From contig JAHDBJ010000011.1 of the NCBI GenBank assembly GCA_020630435.1, positions 1 to 64,000 on the forward strand: DNA of 64,000 nt, given 5' to 3'. This stretch comes from Saprospiraceae bacterium. Lineage in GTDB: Bacteria > Bacteroidota > Bacteroidia > Chitinophagales > Saprospiraceae. Shown in pieces: positions 1 through 9,921 of the stretch; the stretch's first letter is position 1, and each line of letters opens with the position of its first letter. The notes beneath the pieces are model-generated. The model saw only the letters and a program-made list of their open reading frames with translations. It was not told where the DNA came from and did no database searches. A program made the position numbers and the translations under genes.

Positions 1-120
1 CGTGCCTGACGTAGGAAGGCTGGCGTGGTATATGCCTGAGCGAGTCCTGACGAACTCCGCTCTTCCACTAACTCAAACCCCATGACTGAAACAACAACTC
101 CTCAACTCACCCCACCACCA
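1..120. other. GC-rich segment at window edge, possible 5' end of a minus-strand frame
   Basis: This stretch is visibly richer in G+C than everything around it. On the minus strand an ATG at about 81 opens a frame (starting MGFELVEERSSSG) that stays open to position 1, 27 codons without a stop. I do not recognise the product. It could be the start of the next gene after the toxin cassette, or part of a foreign repeat. Too little is visible to choose. Confidence 0.25.
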
Positions 121-122
121 TA

Positions 123-260
123 AAACAAAAAACCAAACCCTATCTCTAGGGCTTGGCTTTTGCTTTATCTTCTGTTGCTGTAGCGTATCTTATCTTTGTG
201 TGACCTTTGTATACGTAGGTTTAGAAAAAGTTGCAAACTTTTTCCATCCTGCGCTTTATT
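123..260 (-). repeat. Tandem structured element, copy 1
   Basis: First of two direct copies, about 162 bp apart, that lie after the immunity gene in the direction of minus-strand transcription. As minus-strand RNA it has a 9-bp hairpin (stems 224-232 and 236-244, 3-nt loop), a conserved mostly unpaired middle, and a terminator hairpin at 133-156. Comparing the copies, three base pairs of the first hairpin change on both sides and pairing is kept. Changes on one side only are tolerated as G-U pairs on the minus strand, which points to a functional RNA read from that strand. No known RNA family is recognised. Confidence 0.6.
126..156 (-). terminator. Rho-independent terminator of element copy 1
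   Basis: On the minus strand a 10-bp stem (133-142 with 147-156, one G-U pair) closes a GAGA loop, which is a GNRA tetraloop. It is followed by a run of T (plus-strand A at 126-132). It would end transcription coming from the toxin/immunity operon or from the element itself. Confidence 0.7.
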
Positions 261-284
261 CCAAACAAATAATCTTATATTTTT

Positions 285-430
285 AAACAAAAAACCAAAC
301 CCTATCCCTAGAGCTTGGCTTTTGCTTTATCTTTTGTTGCTGTAGCGTATCTTGTCCTTGTGTAATCCTTTGTAAGTGTAGGTTTAGAAGGAGATATAAT
401 CCCCTTCCATCCTGCTCTTTTTCTTTTTTA
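285..430 (-). repeat. Tandem structured element, copy 2
   Basis: Second copy of the element at 123-260, directly downstream of the immunity gene stop. Its first hairpin pairs 387-395 with 399-407 around a 3-nt loop. The stem sequence differs from copy 1 but has the same length and loop size. The middle part (about 319-386) is highly similar to copy 1 and has little self-pairing, so it could be a recognition region. Duplication by unequal recombination, or one copy per toxin/immunity cassette with the intervening cassette lost, would both explain the tandem arrangement. Confidence 0.6.
289..318 (-). terminator. Rho-independent terminator of element copy 2
   Basis: Minus-strand stem 295-304 with 309-318 (two G-U pairs), loop GGGA (again a GNRA loop), then a T run. 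It is the first strong terminator after the toxin and immunity genes. Confidence 0.7.
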
Positions 431-434
431 TTGG

Positions 435-977
435 CTAGTCTTGAACACTTGGGGCATCAGAGTTTTCTATGGGGTAATTATCGATTTCTTCTAAGTACAA
501 ACCTAAATTCTCCACGTTGTTAATTATTGGAGTTATTTTTTGAATAGAATTGACTAAAATACTGATGTAAATGTAATAATCATATCCAAAACTAATTTTA
601 ATTTTATTTGCTGAATGAAATTCACACCAAATATATCCTCTTAGTGCTAAACGGATATAATGTTTAATATTATTTAAAGATAAAATATCATTATTATTAA
701 CTTCTTCAAAAATTTTATTTAATTCCTTATCAGTATTTTCTTTATAGTGATATTTTTCTAAATTAGTTAGACTAATTGTTGATATATCAAAAAAGTTTAG
801 AAAAACTAAAATACTATTGATATATCTATTTTCCATATCTAAATAGAGACTCTTTGTAAGTGTTTTATTGTTAAAAACTTTACCTATATCTGAATAAGAG
901 ATCCAATCTTCTTCTAAGTAGTTGTTTGAGTTATCTCTGTTCTTAGGGTTATATTTTGAAATCCGCAAATTGATCAT
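435..977 (-). CDS. Probable immunity protein for the RHS toxin
   Basis: A 180-residue acidic protein without signal peptide or membrane segment. It begins 15 bp after the toxin stop codon on the same strand. Position and size are those of an immunity protein that binds and neutralises the adjacent toxin domain in the cytoplasm. The N-terminus (INLRISKYNPKNRD, then EDWISYSDIG) resembles, from memory, small cytosolic proteins that sit beside Ntox21-type toxins in other bacteria; I cannot name the family. The ATG at 977 is the natural start. Base composition is more AT-rich than the toxin core, as is common for exchangeable toxin-immunity tails. Function is inferred from context. Confidence 0.65.
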   Translation of the reverse strand: MINLRISKYNPKNRDNSNNYLEEDWISYSDIGKVFNNKTLTKSLYLDMENRYINSILVFLNFFDISTISLTNLEKYHYKENTDKELNKIFEEVNNNDILSLNNIKHYIRLALRGYIWCEFHSANKIKISFGYDYYIYISILVNSIQKITPIINNVENLGLYLEEIDNYPIENSDAPSVQD

Positions 978-992
978 GATTCAATATTTTAA

Positions 993-3900
993 TTAATCTC
1001 CAATTCTATTTAATTCAGCATCATAAGTTCCTAGTCTTATATCTTTACCACCTCCTACATTATCTCTAGAATCATACATTTTGAACATACCTCCATTGTG
1101 TCCATCAACATCTGGTGTAATCCACCGATTGCCATTAGTATAGACTTTTTGACCATGAGATCTTAAACCATTTACTAATCTATATCCTTCAGGTAATTTG
1201 ATAGTAACTTGGTTTCCTGATTGTATGAATGTAATTCTATTTCCAAAAGATTTTTTTAATGCTTTTGTTATTTGTTCAAAACCTTCAAGAGGAATTAATG
1301 CCATATTAAGGTTTCCTGAACCTACACTACCAGGTGTTCTTTTACTTAAAACTGAAATATTCTTCAATTTCATTAGCTTTGTAGTACCTTTAGAACCTGC
1401 TACAACATCTGCTGTAGCTGTCAATATATTACCAAAAGCTTCTCCTGATTTTTCTATATCATCTCCAGTATAATCTTTGTCAGTTTGAACTACAGCTTCT
1501 TTAATCTTTTTTGCTGTTTCTTTAGGTGAAGCTGCTGCTTTTACTATACCTACTACAGCTGGTAATGGATTGGTAACGGTTTGTCCCATTTCAACTGCAT
1601 TATTGAATATCTGTTTTGCTGCACTTTTGTAAAATGTAAGATAATCTTTTGGTGTCTCACATTTAGGACAGTTTCCATCAGGGTCATCTAGAACTATTGG
1701 ACTATTCCAAGCATAAGCATAAGGAGATTTATCTATTTGATTTGGGTGCTCTGCTAAAGCATCAACACTAGTCCATCTAGCGATGCTTGAGTCATACCAC
1801 CTAGCCCCATAGTCATTTAAATTAATATCAAAATCCGTATTGAGTTCTTTTCCATTATACTGATACTGTGAAGCGTTAGGATGCTGTGGTTTATCCACCA
1901 TACCCACGAGATTCATTCCAAAAGGATAATAATAATTCCGTTGTAGGACTTCCTCATCCAAAGAATCTAGCGAGATAGTACCATCTCCATTTACATCTTC
2001 AAACCAAACCACATCGCTTCCGAGATGGTCTTTTATATGGTATTGGAATCGACCTTGTCCTGTACTATTTTCATAATACAAGCGTCCATTCGGAATGCTA
2101 ATATAGGTGTTTCCGTCGTTTATTTCAAGTCCAGCGAGTTTTTGTCGACTTATTGTTGAGCCTGTACTAGGAATATTCTTCACTTCTAGGCGTTCTCCAC
2201 CATAGGCATAGGTCACTTCTTGTGTGCCTTGTGCCGTATTTATCCGACGAGGAAGATTATTGATATTATATTCAATACTGAGCCCTTTCCCCGAATCGTT
2301 GGTCATATTTCCATTATTATCGTAAGTATAACTGCTAGTAGTTTTAAAACCTAGTGTATTATAGGGGGCTGCTGCGCCTTCTATGACTTGATTTAAACGA
2401 CTGCTTGAATTCGAATACAAGTAAGTCAATTGGTCAATATCTACAGGGACATAGGTACTACTATTCGGACTCGAAGGCTGAATCGCTTTACGACTAAGGG
2501 TCTTCATATTACCTGCGGCATCATAGGAGTAAGCGGTATTAAAGGCATCGTCAATGTCTCCAAATGGAGAGCCTTTGAGATTGCTGACCATAGCCGTGAT
2601 ACGATGGTCATTGTCGTAAGCATAGGTATTGCTAAAGCGTCCTTGCTCACAACCATTTCCAAAAATCGCCTTTGTGATGTTCAAACCATCGTAACCAAGT
2701 ACTTGAAAATATAAATCTTCATTGATACCTCCAACTTGTGTAGACGTCGGCAACGGGTCAATCGATTTTTGACAACAATCTTCACCCGTGCAGACTCTTT
2801 CCGTACAAGCATATTCCGTCAAGGAATTGATAGCCATTAATCGACCGCCTACATCATACCCAAAGTCGATGTTTTGTAGGGCGAGTCCTCCATTGATACC
2901 TAGTGATTTGCGATACAATTGGTCAAGACTGTTGTAGTTCAATTGCTCAATATGCACTTCACTACTTCCCGATGGTGTCAGATAAGTGTCTTGTGGACGA
3001 AGCAAATCATCGTATACAAAACGATAGTTTAAAATTCTGCCTGCATAATTATGGACACTATTGGTCACTAGGGAAGCATCATTATAGGTGTTATCAATAG
3101 TGACTTGTCCAATTGGGGAGTAGTTATTTACCACCACTCTAGGACGTCCGATGTCATCAAAATTATTGTTGGTGGTAATCTTTGCATTGGGTAGAATAGA
3201 ACCATCTGGTTTTAAGACCGCTTCTTTGACTTGTTTCATCCACGTTTTATATAGTTCGTATTCATTATCTAGTAGGGTTGTTCCCATAAAGGAGTTGATA
3301 GCATCAATGTTGTAAACGGTATTGGTACTAGGATTAAAGCTATTAGAACCTTGAGCGATTTTATCTAAACGATAGTATTTATCGTAATCCATAATAGTGA
3401 CGGCACTATTGGCATCTCTAGTCGCCACAGGGCGATAACTTCTATCGTACCAAAAGGAGGTCGTTCCTTGTGAAGGAATGGTTTTGGTTGCGAGCAAGCC
3501 CATAATATTATAGGTATAAGCATACTGTTCCCCAATAGGATTCGTAACGCTTGTCAAACGACTTTGGTCATCATAAGCATACCAAGTTTGCCCTCCTTGC
3601 CCTGATTGTTGCATGATTGCTCTCCCCAAATCATCTGCCCATGCATAGGTAATCGCTCCATTGGGATCGGTTGTTTTTGTTCCACCAAAACTATTGGCTA
3701 TACTGGTATTTGGGCCTAGATATTCCATTGAAACGGTATTATTATTGGCATCGGTTGTAGAAAGTACTCTGCTCAAGGGCGATTTTTCATAGATGGTAGA
3801 AGCTGTTCCACTACCGATAGTATAGGCATCGGTTACTCTAAACATATTGTCGTAGGTAGCACTAGAGAGTAGTTTGCCATCGTGTCTTTCAACTTGTAGA

Positions 3901-6900
3901 ACATTACCAAAACCATCCATGTGTTGGGTTTGTCCTTGTGTAGCTGTTCCATCAGCATAGGATACACTTTGTTCGACACTTAGTGGATTCATGGTATAGT
4001 TATAACTTGTGGTTTGTCTACCATTGAGTCCTGTTGTTTCCTCTAAGCGCTGACGAGCATCGTAGAAATATTCTGTTAGAATACCATCAGCATTTGTACT
4101 ATTTTTTAGTTGAAAAATAGGATTATATATATTAGTAGTGGTAAATTCTTCAAAGGTTCTTTCTTTTAACTGTAGTTGATTGTTCCACTTCATTGTAATA
4201 GGTGCAAGAAACTGATAACTTGAAGGATTATGTAAAGTAGCTTCATCACCATCTAGAAACTGAGCCAAACGATAACTCGTAGGCATTCCGTTTTCATAGG
4301 ATGCAAAATGTCCTGTAAGTCTAAATTTACCGTTTTTGACCGTCCAAATATATTCAGGCAAAACTCTACCCTCAGGCAAATCACTATAATATTTAGTATA
4401 ACTTCCTCCCACTAATTTATTGTTTAATTTAGAAAGTGAAAGGATAGGACCATTATAGTTTTTTGCGAGGTCTATCTGAAGTGTAAGAAAATAGTATGGA
4501 TGATTATTACTGGTTAGTGTTGTAAAAGGTTCAGTTCCTGGACTATTGGCATAGATGTCATTCGCATAATAATATTCTTCTTTTGTCGTATTTGTTCCTA
4601 GGCTATTGGTCGTTGTGACACTTCGCAAATTTCTAGGGAAGAAATCAGCATATTCATAGGTTTGGGTAACGGTTTGATTACCTCCACTCAAATAAGTTGT
4701 GGTACTTTGCTTCGTAGTTTCTATCTTCTCGCTCACATAATCAACCATTGCATATTGATAGTCTCGTCTTATGTATTTGTAGAGATGGTCTAAGGTTTCT
4801 AATTCTAAAGTAGTTTTAGTTATAAAATTGAATATTTGAGTGAAAAGTTTACTAGAACAAAATAGATAATCGACTGCATTATAAATTTCCTTTTCTAAAA
4901 ATATTGCATAATAATCCCCATAATGGAGGTATTGGTACATTGTACTTTTAGGACATTCACTTCTTGCAGCTTCCTCAAAATTATAGTTTATTGTACTGCG
5001 TTGTTGCAGGTTGTTATTGTTATCAAAAATATCGGTTTTGTACTCTAAACCATATCTCCAACTGGGATTGAAGATGGGTTGCCAAGGGTATTGGTCAAGG
5101 GTATTGATAGAACTGGTGTATGTTAATTTTGTAAGACTAGAATAATTACTTACGGCTTCATCTAGGGGTTTTTTAAGGAGTAGGTCTAGATTCTTAACAG
5201 GTGAAAAAACAAAGTTATAGTCATTGACCCCGTCATTATAGTCTGGATGGGTAAAGTAGTGTTCTATTTTCCCATCATCTCCATTATTAAATAATTCTAT
5301 TACCTTTCCATAGCCCACATAGCCACCTTTATTCATTAGCCAGTTGTTGAGTGGTTTCCATCCTGTAGTGATTTTTTGCTCAATGTTTTGGTATTTATTT
5401 TTAATATATTGAGAAAGAAAAATAGGCGGAACGATTGCCTTAGGAGTATTGTATTTATAGGTGATTGATTGAACAATACCATTGTCTGCATCTTTGATTT
5501 TTGAAGCGACTCTTAAACCACCTGATTTACCACTCAAGATACCCATATCAGAACTTGAAGGGAACGTCTGCAGATCATAGGCAAAACGATACTTGCCTCC
5601 TGTTTCCAAAGTAACTTCTTCTAGTTGTCCAACCCGTGCATGATTGAAACTAGCTTCCCAATTTCTACCTTCTCTAGTTGCATTAGCCCCACTATCAGGA
5701 TGATAAAAAGCGAAATGGTCGGTATTTTTTGAAGTGCCATTATGTATATTATCATAAGTATATTCGATGAATGGGAGCATGGTTTTAGGTGTACCATTAT
5801 AGTATCCCCAAATATCCTGTTGTATAGAAAATCGTTTGGGTAGATTAGCCATTTGATTTTCATCATTATATTTTAATGTTACTAATTGATGCGCCGTATT
5901 ATTTGCATCAATTTCGTTAATGCCTCGTAGAAATTGACGAGGAAATTCTGCCTTATAGCGATTGATTTCTTGGGTGTCTGGAAGTAAATTACCATGTGAT
6001 CGTCTTAGAAAATGTTTGAGTTGAACGAGACTGCCAAGCTCAGACACTTCATTAGCATAGTAATGACTTTCGCTTTTAGTGATGTCAAATTTCAAAGGCA
6101 TCCGAATATTCAAGTCCAAACAAAGAATACTAAGCGTTGTATAAAAATTATAGATGAATTTGAGTTCTGTTTCAGCATTGTCGGGTTCATCAAATTTCAA
6201 ACGATATTCTTTGGTATCCGATATGACAGGGGCTTGCCCACCTGTGTAGTCAGAGGGGATAGTACAAGATAGAGTATTATCAGGGTTATGATATTGAGGG
6301 CTAAACATATCAAACTCCCAAGCCTTGTATAAAATATTATTGTGTTTTCGTTCTATACGGCGACAAAGTTTATCGCCTAAGACAGCAGGATTATCCTCAT
6401 AAGTGAAGAGTAAGGTACTGCCTCGATGATTATCAATGGACTTGATGATTTGTTTTTGGGTGGTGGTTTCGGTAATGTTATAGGTGACATCTCCAAAGCC
6501 ATTTTTCCAGATTTCTTTTCTTAGAGCCAGAGGACTTAAACTAGGATTATTGAGCGTCTCAAAGTTAGAACCATTTGATTGGAAATTAGGAAAAGAATGT
6601 GTCCAGTTTTTCTGACTATTGTATGTGACTTCGTGTGTGTCATAATCTAAAGTGATGGTCTCTTGACTCATCAATGATTTTACTTCGGTTAAATGCCAAG
6701 TCGATACATATTGATTACCGAGTTCTACATGATAGTTGGTCATATAGTCTTTGGGTTTTTGTAAACTGACAGGAATACCCATTACATTTTTATAAAAAGG
6801 AAGTTCTTCTCGGGCAATGGTTGGTTTAGCAAACGTTGTTCGAGTATTTAGAATTTGTTCACCTTTGTATTGTAAAAAAGTAGGTAAGGTATAAGAGACA

Positions 6901-9359
6901 TTAGCGGTATATTCTTTTTTATCAAAAGTATATTGTATTCCTTCAGGGGTTATAATGGTAAAAGATTCTATTCCAAACTCATTAGAGCTTATATTATATT
7001 TGAAATCATAATAAGGGATTGTTTGAATTTCCCAGTTACTTTCACTACATCCTTGAGTTGTAATACTAGAAGTATTACGAAAGTTTGGAGAGGATGCAGT
7101 TACTCTATCAAAGATAAATTTACCCGAATAACCTGGAAAGTCGAAGTAATATTCGTCGTATTCCATATCCAATTGTTTGTTTTGGTAACGAGGATAAATG
7201 TCATTAGAGGTGGTATTAAAAGCTTCTTCAAGATGTGACCAAAACTCCAAAAAGATGTGACTAGTAGGCTGGAAGAATTTTTCATCATCAACCTTTTTTT
7301 CTTTATTAGCTGCTCGCAAATACTTTATTTGCTCTTGTTTTGTTAAACCCTCAAAATCATCGATATCAAGCTCTTCTAAACCATAGAAGTTTGCCATACA
7401 AGTAGCATCATTGGTATAATTACTTCCTAATCCACTTGTTTCTACTAATACAGGACTTGGTTTTTCAACCATTTTAAAACCTGCTCTTAGAGGAATTGTA
7501 ATGATAAGTTTAAAGGACCCAGGAAGAGGGATCGTAATATATATATCATAATTGATATAGTTTGGCGTTGAAATATCGTATCTAACCTTCCCTGCCACAC
7601 TAAATTTTACCGTTTCATCTAAATTTTTATTTGCTAAATCTTTAACGCCGTTTACACCATTTTTAAAGTCATCATAAGCTGTCTTAAGTTCTGCTAATTC
7701 GTCACAACTTAAATCTGTATTTCCACCAATTAAATAACCAAATATTTTTTTTGCAATGTTACAGATTAGATCTCTTAAAAAATTAGGGCCTCCCATGTCG
7801 AGCCTGACCCCAATACCTTTGAGTTCAAAAACGGGTTGGATACCTCTTTTGTAGCCATATGCCATCCCTTGAATATTGCCATTGAATTCATCGGGTAAGC
7901 CATTGACTACTCTAGAAATTGTTCCGCCAGTATTGACACTCATATTTCCTAAATTGGCTTGTAAATCATCTAGTTTGAAATCACCAGCCGCACCTCCTAC
8001 ACTCACAGGCATGGAGACATCTTTGGATGATATTTCGGTTAGTGCTGTATTGAAACTCCCTTTTCCGTTATAGAGGTTAACCCCCGTATTGACACTATTG
8101 ATAGCCGCAGAGGCATTGGGATTGGGAATATTATCCGTTGCTTGAGTACCTAGACCTTCAATTTCCCCTAAAAACCAATTCGGATCGGCTACACCTTCAG
8201 GAATAGTGGCATTATTACGACTTAATAAAGACTGAGAAATAATATTAGAACAGTCATTTCCTGTTGTAATGCCTCCACCAGAACCACAGTCTAAACGGAC
8301 GCGAATTGTTCCATCACTTGTACAACCTGTAGCGTTGTGAGTCACGCTTAGATGATATAAATAGCCCGACGTTGCAGAATTAATGACAGGCCCTGTTAAG
8401 CCATCTAGAATCCAATTATAGGTGAAATCACTATTAGAAGGTACACCATTCACTACGGCTTCAATTTGACAACTAATAGGGTCTGCATTAAAACATATAT
8501 TAATCGGGACTTGGCTACAGTCTATTGGAGCGACTGAACAATTGGCTTGTGTAAGATTACTAAGAGCAGTGCATCCGTTAGCATCTGTTACTCCAGCCAA
8601 AAGTGCTTCTTCGTCTTCGAAGTTTGTTATCATTGGGTCTTGACTTCCATTATGCCATGAAAAACTATAGGGTGGTGTTCCTCCTGTGACTGCTGCTATG
8701 GCAGAACAAGTACTGTTGTCAATGTTTATGTTTACACTTAGATTAGAGCAGTCACTAGAATTGATAGTCGTACAACTATTAGGAGCTGCTGTAGCACCAA
8801 AGGCATCTTGCAAAATAGAGGCAATATCTATATTAGAAAGTTCATTTTGAATGTCACTTATCCATGTAGTTGGATTAAGTCCTTCAGCAAGCATTAAATC
8901 TTGATAGTTTGGTGTTGAGGTTAAGTCATTCTGAAATTCACTATCATTCGATAAAATAGATAAGAAATCATGGATATTGTCAATTTGAGATTGAATTAAA
9001 TTGATATTATTTTGACAACCAATATCCAAACATTCATAAATGTCTGTTAAAGACATTCCATTAAATGCGGTACTCGCAAAATTGATCATTTGCTGTTCTT
9101 CTGCACCACTATGACTCATACCCTCAAAGATTCCTGAAGGTGGTTGAGATAGGGCATTACTAAGTTCTGACATTGAAAAGATAGGTGTAGTATTGTTACA
9201 ACCCTCCTCTTGTGAACCGATCATATCTTCAATAAGCTGATCATCAATTGGATCGGGAAGGTTGTCTAGACAACTAATATCTACTTGAGATTGTACTATA
9301 TTTATAGAAATAAGTAATATGAAAATAATAGAAATGTACCTTGGAATAAGATAATTCAT
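993..9359 (-). CDS. Secreted RHS-repeat polymorphic toxin with Ntox21-like C-terminal domain
   Basis: A 2788-residue protein. It has an N-terminal signal peptide (hydrophobic stretch ending near VQSQ), then a Cys-rich region with a SprB-like module around residues 205-275. A long region of YD/RHS repeats follows, ending in the RHS core (LNDYGARWYDSSIARW, then closing DPDG near residue 2560). The 226 residues after DPDG are the variable tail: a Gly/Ala-rich pre-toxin stretch, then from about 2726 a short domain with TPDVDGHNGG, FKMYDS and LGTYDAELNRIGD. I match this to the Ntox21 (Toxin_21) family, predicted RNases of the BECR fold. RHS shells enclose such toxins and release the tail. No PAAR or T6SS gene is nearby, and the signal peptide implies Sec export and surface display. 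The immunity gene follows at 435-977. Family assignment is by recalled motif, not a search. Confidence 0.8.
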   Translation of the reverse strand: MNYLIPRYISIIFILLISINIVQSQVDISCLDNLPDPIDDQLIEDMIGSQEEGCNNTTPIFSMSELSNALSQPPSGIFEGMSHSGAEEQQMINFASTAFNGMSLTDIYECLDIGCQNNINLIQSQIDNIHDFLSILSNDSEFQNDLTSTPNYQDLMLAEGLNPTTWISDIQNELSNIDIASILQDAFGATAAPNSCTTINSSDCSNLSVNINIDNSTCSAIAAVTGGTPPYSFSWHNGSQDPMITNFEDEEALLAGVTDANGCTALSNLTQANCSVAPIDCSQVPINICFNADPISCQIEAVVNGVPSNSDFTYNWILDGLTGPVINSATSGYLYHLSVTHNATGCTSDGTIRVRLDCGSGGGITTGNDCSNIISQSLLSRNNATIPEGVADPNWFLGEIEGLGTQATDNIPNPNASAAINSVNTGVNLYNGKGSFNTALTEISSKDVSMPVSVGGAAGDFKLDDLQANLGNMSVNTGGTISRVVNGLPDEFNGNIQGMAYGYKRGIQPVFELKGIGVRLDMGGPNFLRDLICNIAKKIFGYLIGGNTDLSCDELAELKTAYDDFKNGVNGVKDLANKNLDETVKFSVAGKVRYDISTPNYINYDIYITIPLPGSFKLIITIPLRAGFKMVEKPSPVLVETSGLGSNYTNDATCMANFYGLEELDIDDFEGLTKQEQIKYLRAANKEKKVDDEKFFQPTSHIFLEFWSHLEEAFNTTSNDIYPRYQNKQLDMEYDEYYFDFPGYSGKFIFDRVTASSPNFRNTSSITTQGCSESNWEIQTIPYYDFKYNISSNEFGIESFTIITPEGIQYTFDKKEYTANVSYTLPTFLQYKGEQILNTRTTFAKPTIAREELPFYKNVMGIPVSLQKPKDYMTNYHVELGNQYVSTWHLTEVKSLMSQETITLDYDTHEVTYNSQKNWTHSFPNFQSNGSNFETLNNPSLSPLALRKEIWKNGFGDVTYNITETTTQKQIIKSIDNHRGSTLLFTYEDNPAVLGDKLCRRIERKHNNILYKAWEFDMFSPQYHNPDNTLSCTIPSDYTGGQAPVISDTKEYRLKFDEPDNAETELKFIYNFYTTLSILCLDLNIRMPLKFDITKSESHYYANEVSELGSLVQLKHFLRRSHGNLLPDTQEINRYKAEFPRQFLRGINEIDANNTAHQLVTLKYNDENQMANLPKRFSIQQDIWGYYNGTPKTMLPFIEYTYDNIHNGTSKNTDHFAFYHPDSGANATREGRNWEASFNHARVGQLEEVTLETGGKYRFAYDLQTFPSSSDMGILSGKSGGLRVASKIKDADNGIVQSITYKYNTPKAIVPPIFLSQYIKNKYQNIEQKITTGWKPLNNWLMNKGGYVGYGKVIELFNNGDDGKIEHYFTHPDYNDGVNDYNFVFSPVKNLDLLLKKPLDEAVSNYSSLTKLTYTSSINTLDQYPWQPIFNPSWRYGLEYKTDIFDNNNNLQQRSTINYNFEEAARSECPKSTMYQYLHYGDYYAIFLEKEIYNAVDYLFCSSKLFTQIFNFITKTTLELETLDHLYKYIRRDYQYAMVDYVSEKIETTKQSTTTYLSGGNQTVTQTYEYADFFPRNLRSVTTTNSLGTNTTKEEYYYANDIYANSPGTEPFTTLTSNNHPYYFLTLQIDLAKNYNGPILSLSKLNNKLVGGSYTKYYSDLPEGRVLPEYIWTVKNGKFRLTGHFASYENGMPTSYRLAQFLDGDEATLHNPSSYQFLAPITMKWNNQLQLKERTFEEFTTTNIYNPIFQLKNSTNADGILTEYFYDARQRLEETTGLNGRQTTSYNYTMNPLSVEQSVSYADGTATQGQTQHMDGFGNVLQVERHDGKLLSSATYDNMFRVTDAYTIGSGTASTIYEKSPLSRVLSTTDANNNTVSMEYLGPNTSIANSFGGTKTTDPNGAITYAWADDLGRAIMQQSGQGGQTWYAYDDQSRLTSVTNPIGEQYAYTYNIMGLLATKTIPSQGTTSFWYDRSYRPVATRDANSAVTIMDYDKYYRLDKIAQGSNSFNPSTNTVYNIDAINSFMGTTLLDNEYELYKTWMKQVKEAVLKPDGSILPNAKITTNNNFDDIGRPRVVVNNYSPIGQVTIDNTYNDASLVTNSVHNYAGRILNYRFVYDDLLRPQDTYLTPSGSSEVHIEQLNYNSLDQLYRKSLGINGGLALQNIDFGYDVGGRLMAINSLTEYACTERVCTGEDCCQKSIDPLPTSTQVGGINEDLYFQVLGYDGLNITKAIFGNGCEQGRFSNTYAYDNDHRITAMVSNLKGSPFGDIDDAFNTAYSYDAAGNMKTLSRKAIQPSSPNSSTYVPVDIDQLTYLYSNSSSRLNQVIEGAAAPYNTLGFKTTSSYTYDNNGNMTNDSGKGLSIEYNINNLPRRINTAQGTQEVTYAYGGERLEVKNIPSTGSTISRQKLAGLEINDGNTYISIPNGRLYYENSTGQGRFQYHIKDHLGSDVVWFEDVNGDGTISLDSLDEEVLQRNYYYPFGMNLVGMVDKPQHPNASQYQYNGKELNTDFDINLNDYGARWYDSSIARWTSVDALAEHPNQIDKSPYAYAWNSPIVLDDPDGNCPKCETPKDYLTFYKSAAKQIFNNAVEMGQTVTNPLPAVVGIVKAAASPKETAKKIKEAVVQTDKDYTGDDIEKSGEAFGNILTATADVVAGSKGTTKLMKLKNISVLSKRTPGSVGSGNLNMALIPLEGFEQITKALKKSFGNRITFIQSGNQVTIKLPEGYRLVNGLRSHGQKVYTNGNRWITPDVDGHNGGMFKMYDSRDNVGGGKDIRLGTYDAELNRIGD

Positions 9360-9477
9360 ATCAGTATATTTTTTGATTTTATAAAAAATGGAATACTTAG
9401 AAAATTCCGCTGTAAGTATATTTGTTCACCAGAAAAAAGGTAACCTATTTAAGGGATTAAGAGGTGAATGAAATTAT

Positions 9478-9519
9478 GAAATTGTTTAATAATTGAGCGT
9501 TCTATTTTTAAACAGTTTC
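9478..9519 (-). repeat. MITE-like element, shortest form (42 bp)
   Basis: Inverted termini GAAATTGTTTAA and TTAAACAGTTTC enclose 18 bp. Read on the minus strand it equals the 61-bp copy at 25164-25224 with an internal 19-bp deletion. It lies in the 562-bp spacer upstream of the RHS toxin gene. The rest of that spacer (9360-9856) shows no gene and no clear promoter. Confidence 0.6.
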
Positions 9520-9856
9520 TATAGATAAATGGAAAGGAAGTGAAGAGTAGATTCTGAAATAGAAGTACAGGAATAGGACTAGTTTTGAAATACATTGTCT
9601 TAGAATTTAGTGATAGTGAAAAATAGGATTAACGATTAATTATAAGCTTATAGAGACAGTCATTGTTAGTTTTGAACAATTTAACTGTATGTATTCATTT
9701 ATATAACCAGCAGGAAAAATGTAATCACTAAAAGGAAAGTTTTTTTGATAAAAGTGGCTTTAAAAGTGATATGTGCTTTTATTGTTTGTATAAGTGGCAG
9801 ATTAGCAGTTGAATATGAGGAGAAGGGAAAAGGAGATATTTTTTATAAAAAATATA

Positions 9857-9894
9857 AAAAAACACGTTTAGTAACATGACTAAACGTGTTTTTT
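9857..9894 (-). terminator. Bidirectional terminator
   Basis: Perfect 16-bp inverted repeat (9857-9872 with 9879-9894, core CACGTTTAGT) with a 6-nt loop, and T-rich on both outgoing strands. It lies 28 bp beyond the stop of the oxidoreductase gene that ends at 9922. Confidence 0.9.
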
Positions 9895-9921
9895 ATTAGA
9901 ATTAATATAGATATTTATGTT

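Noticed and set aside
993-9359. T6SS-delivered RHS effector
   Set aside because: The protein has an N-terminal signal peptide and no PAAR domain, and no Hcp, VgrG or chaperone gene is in the window.
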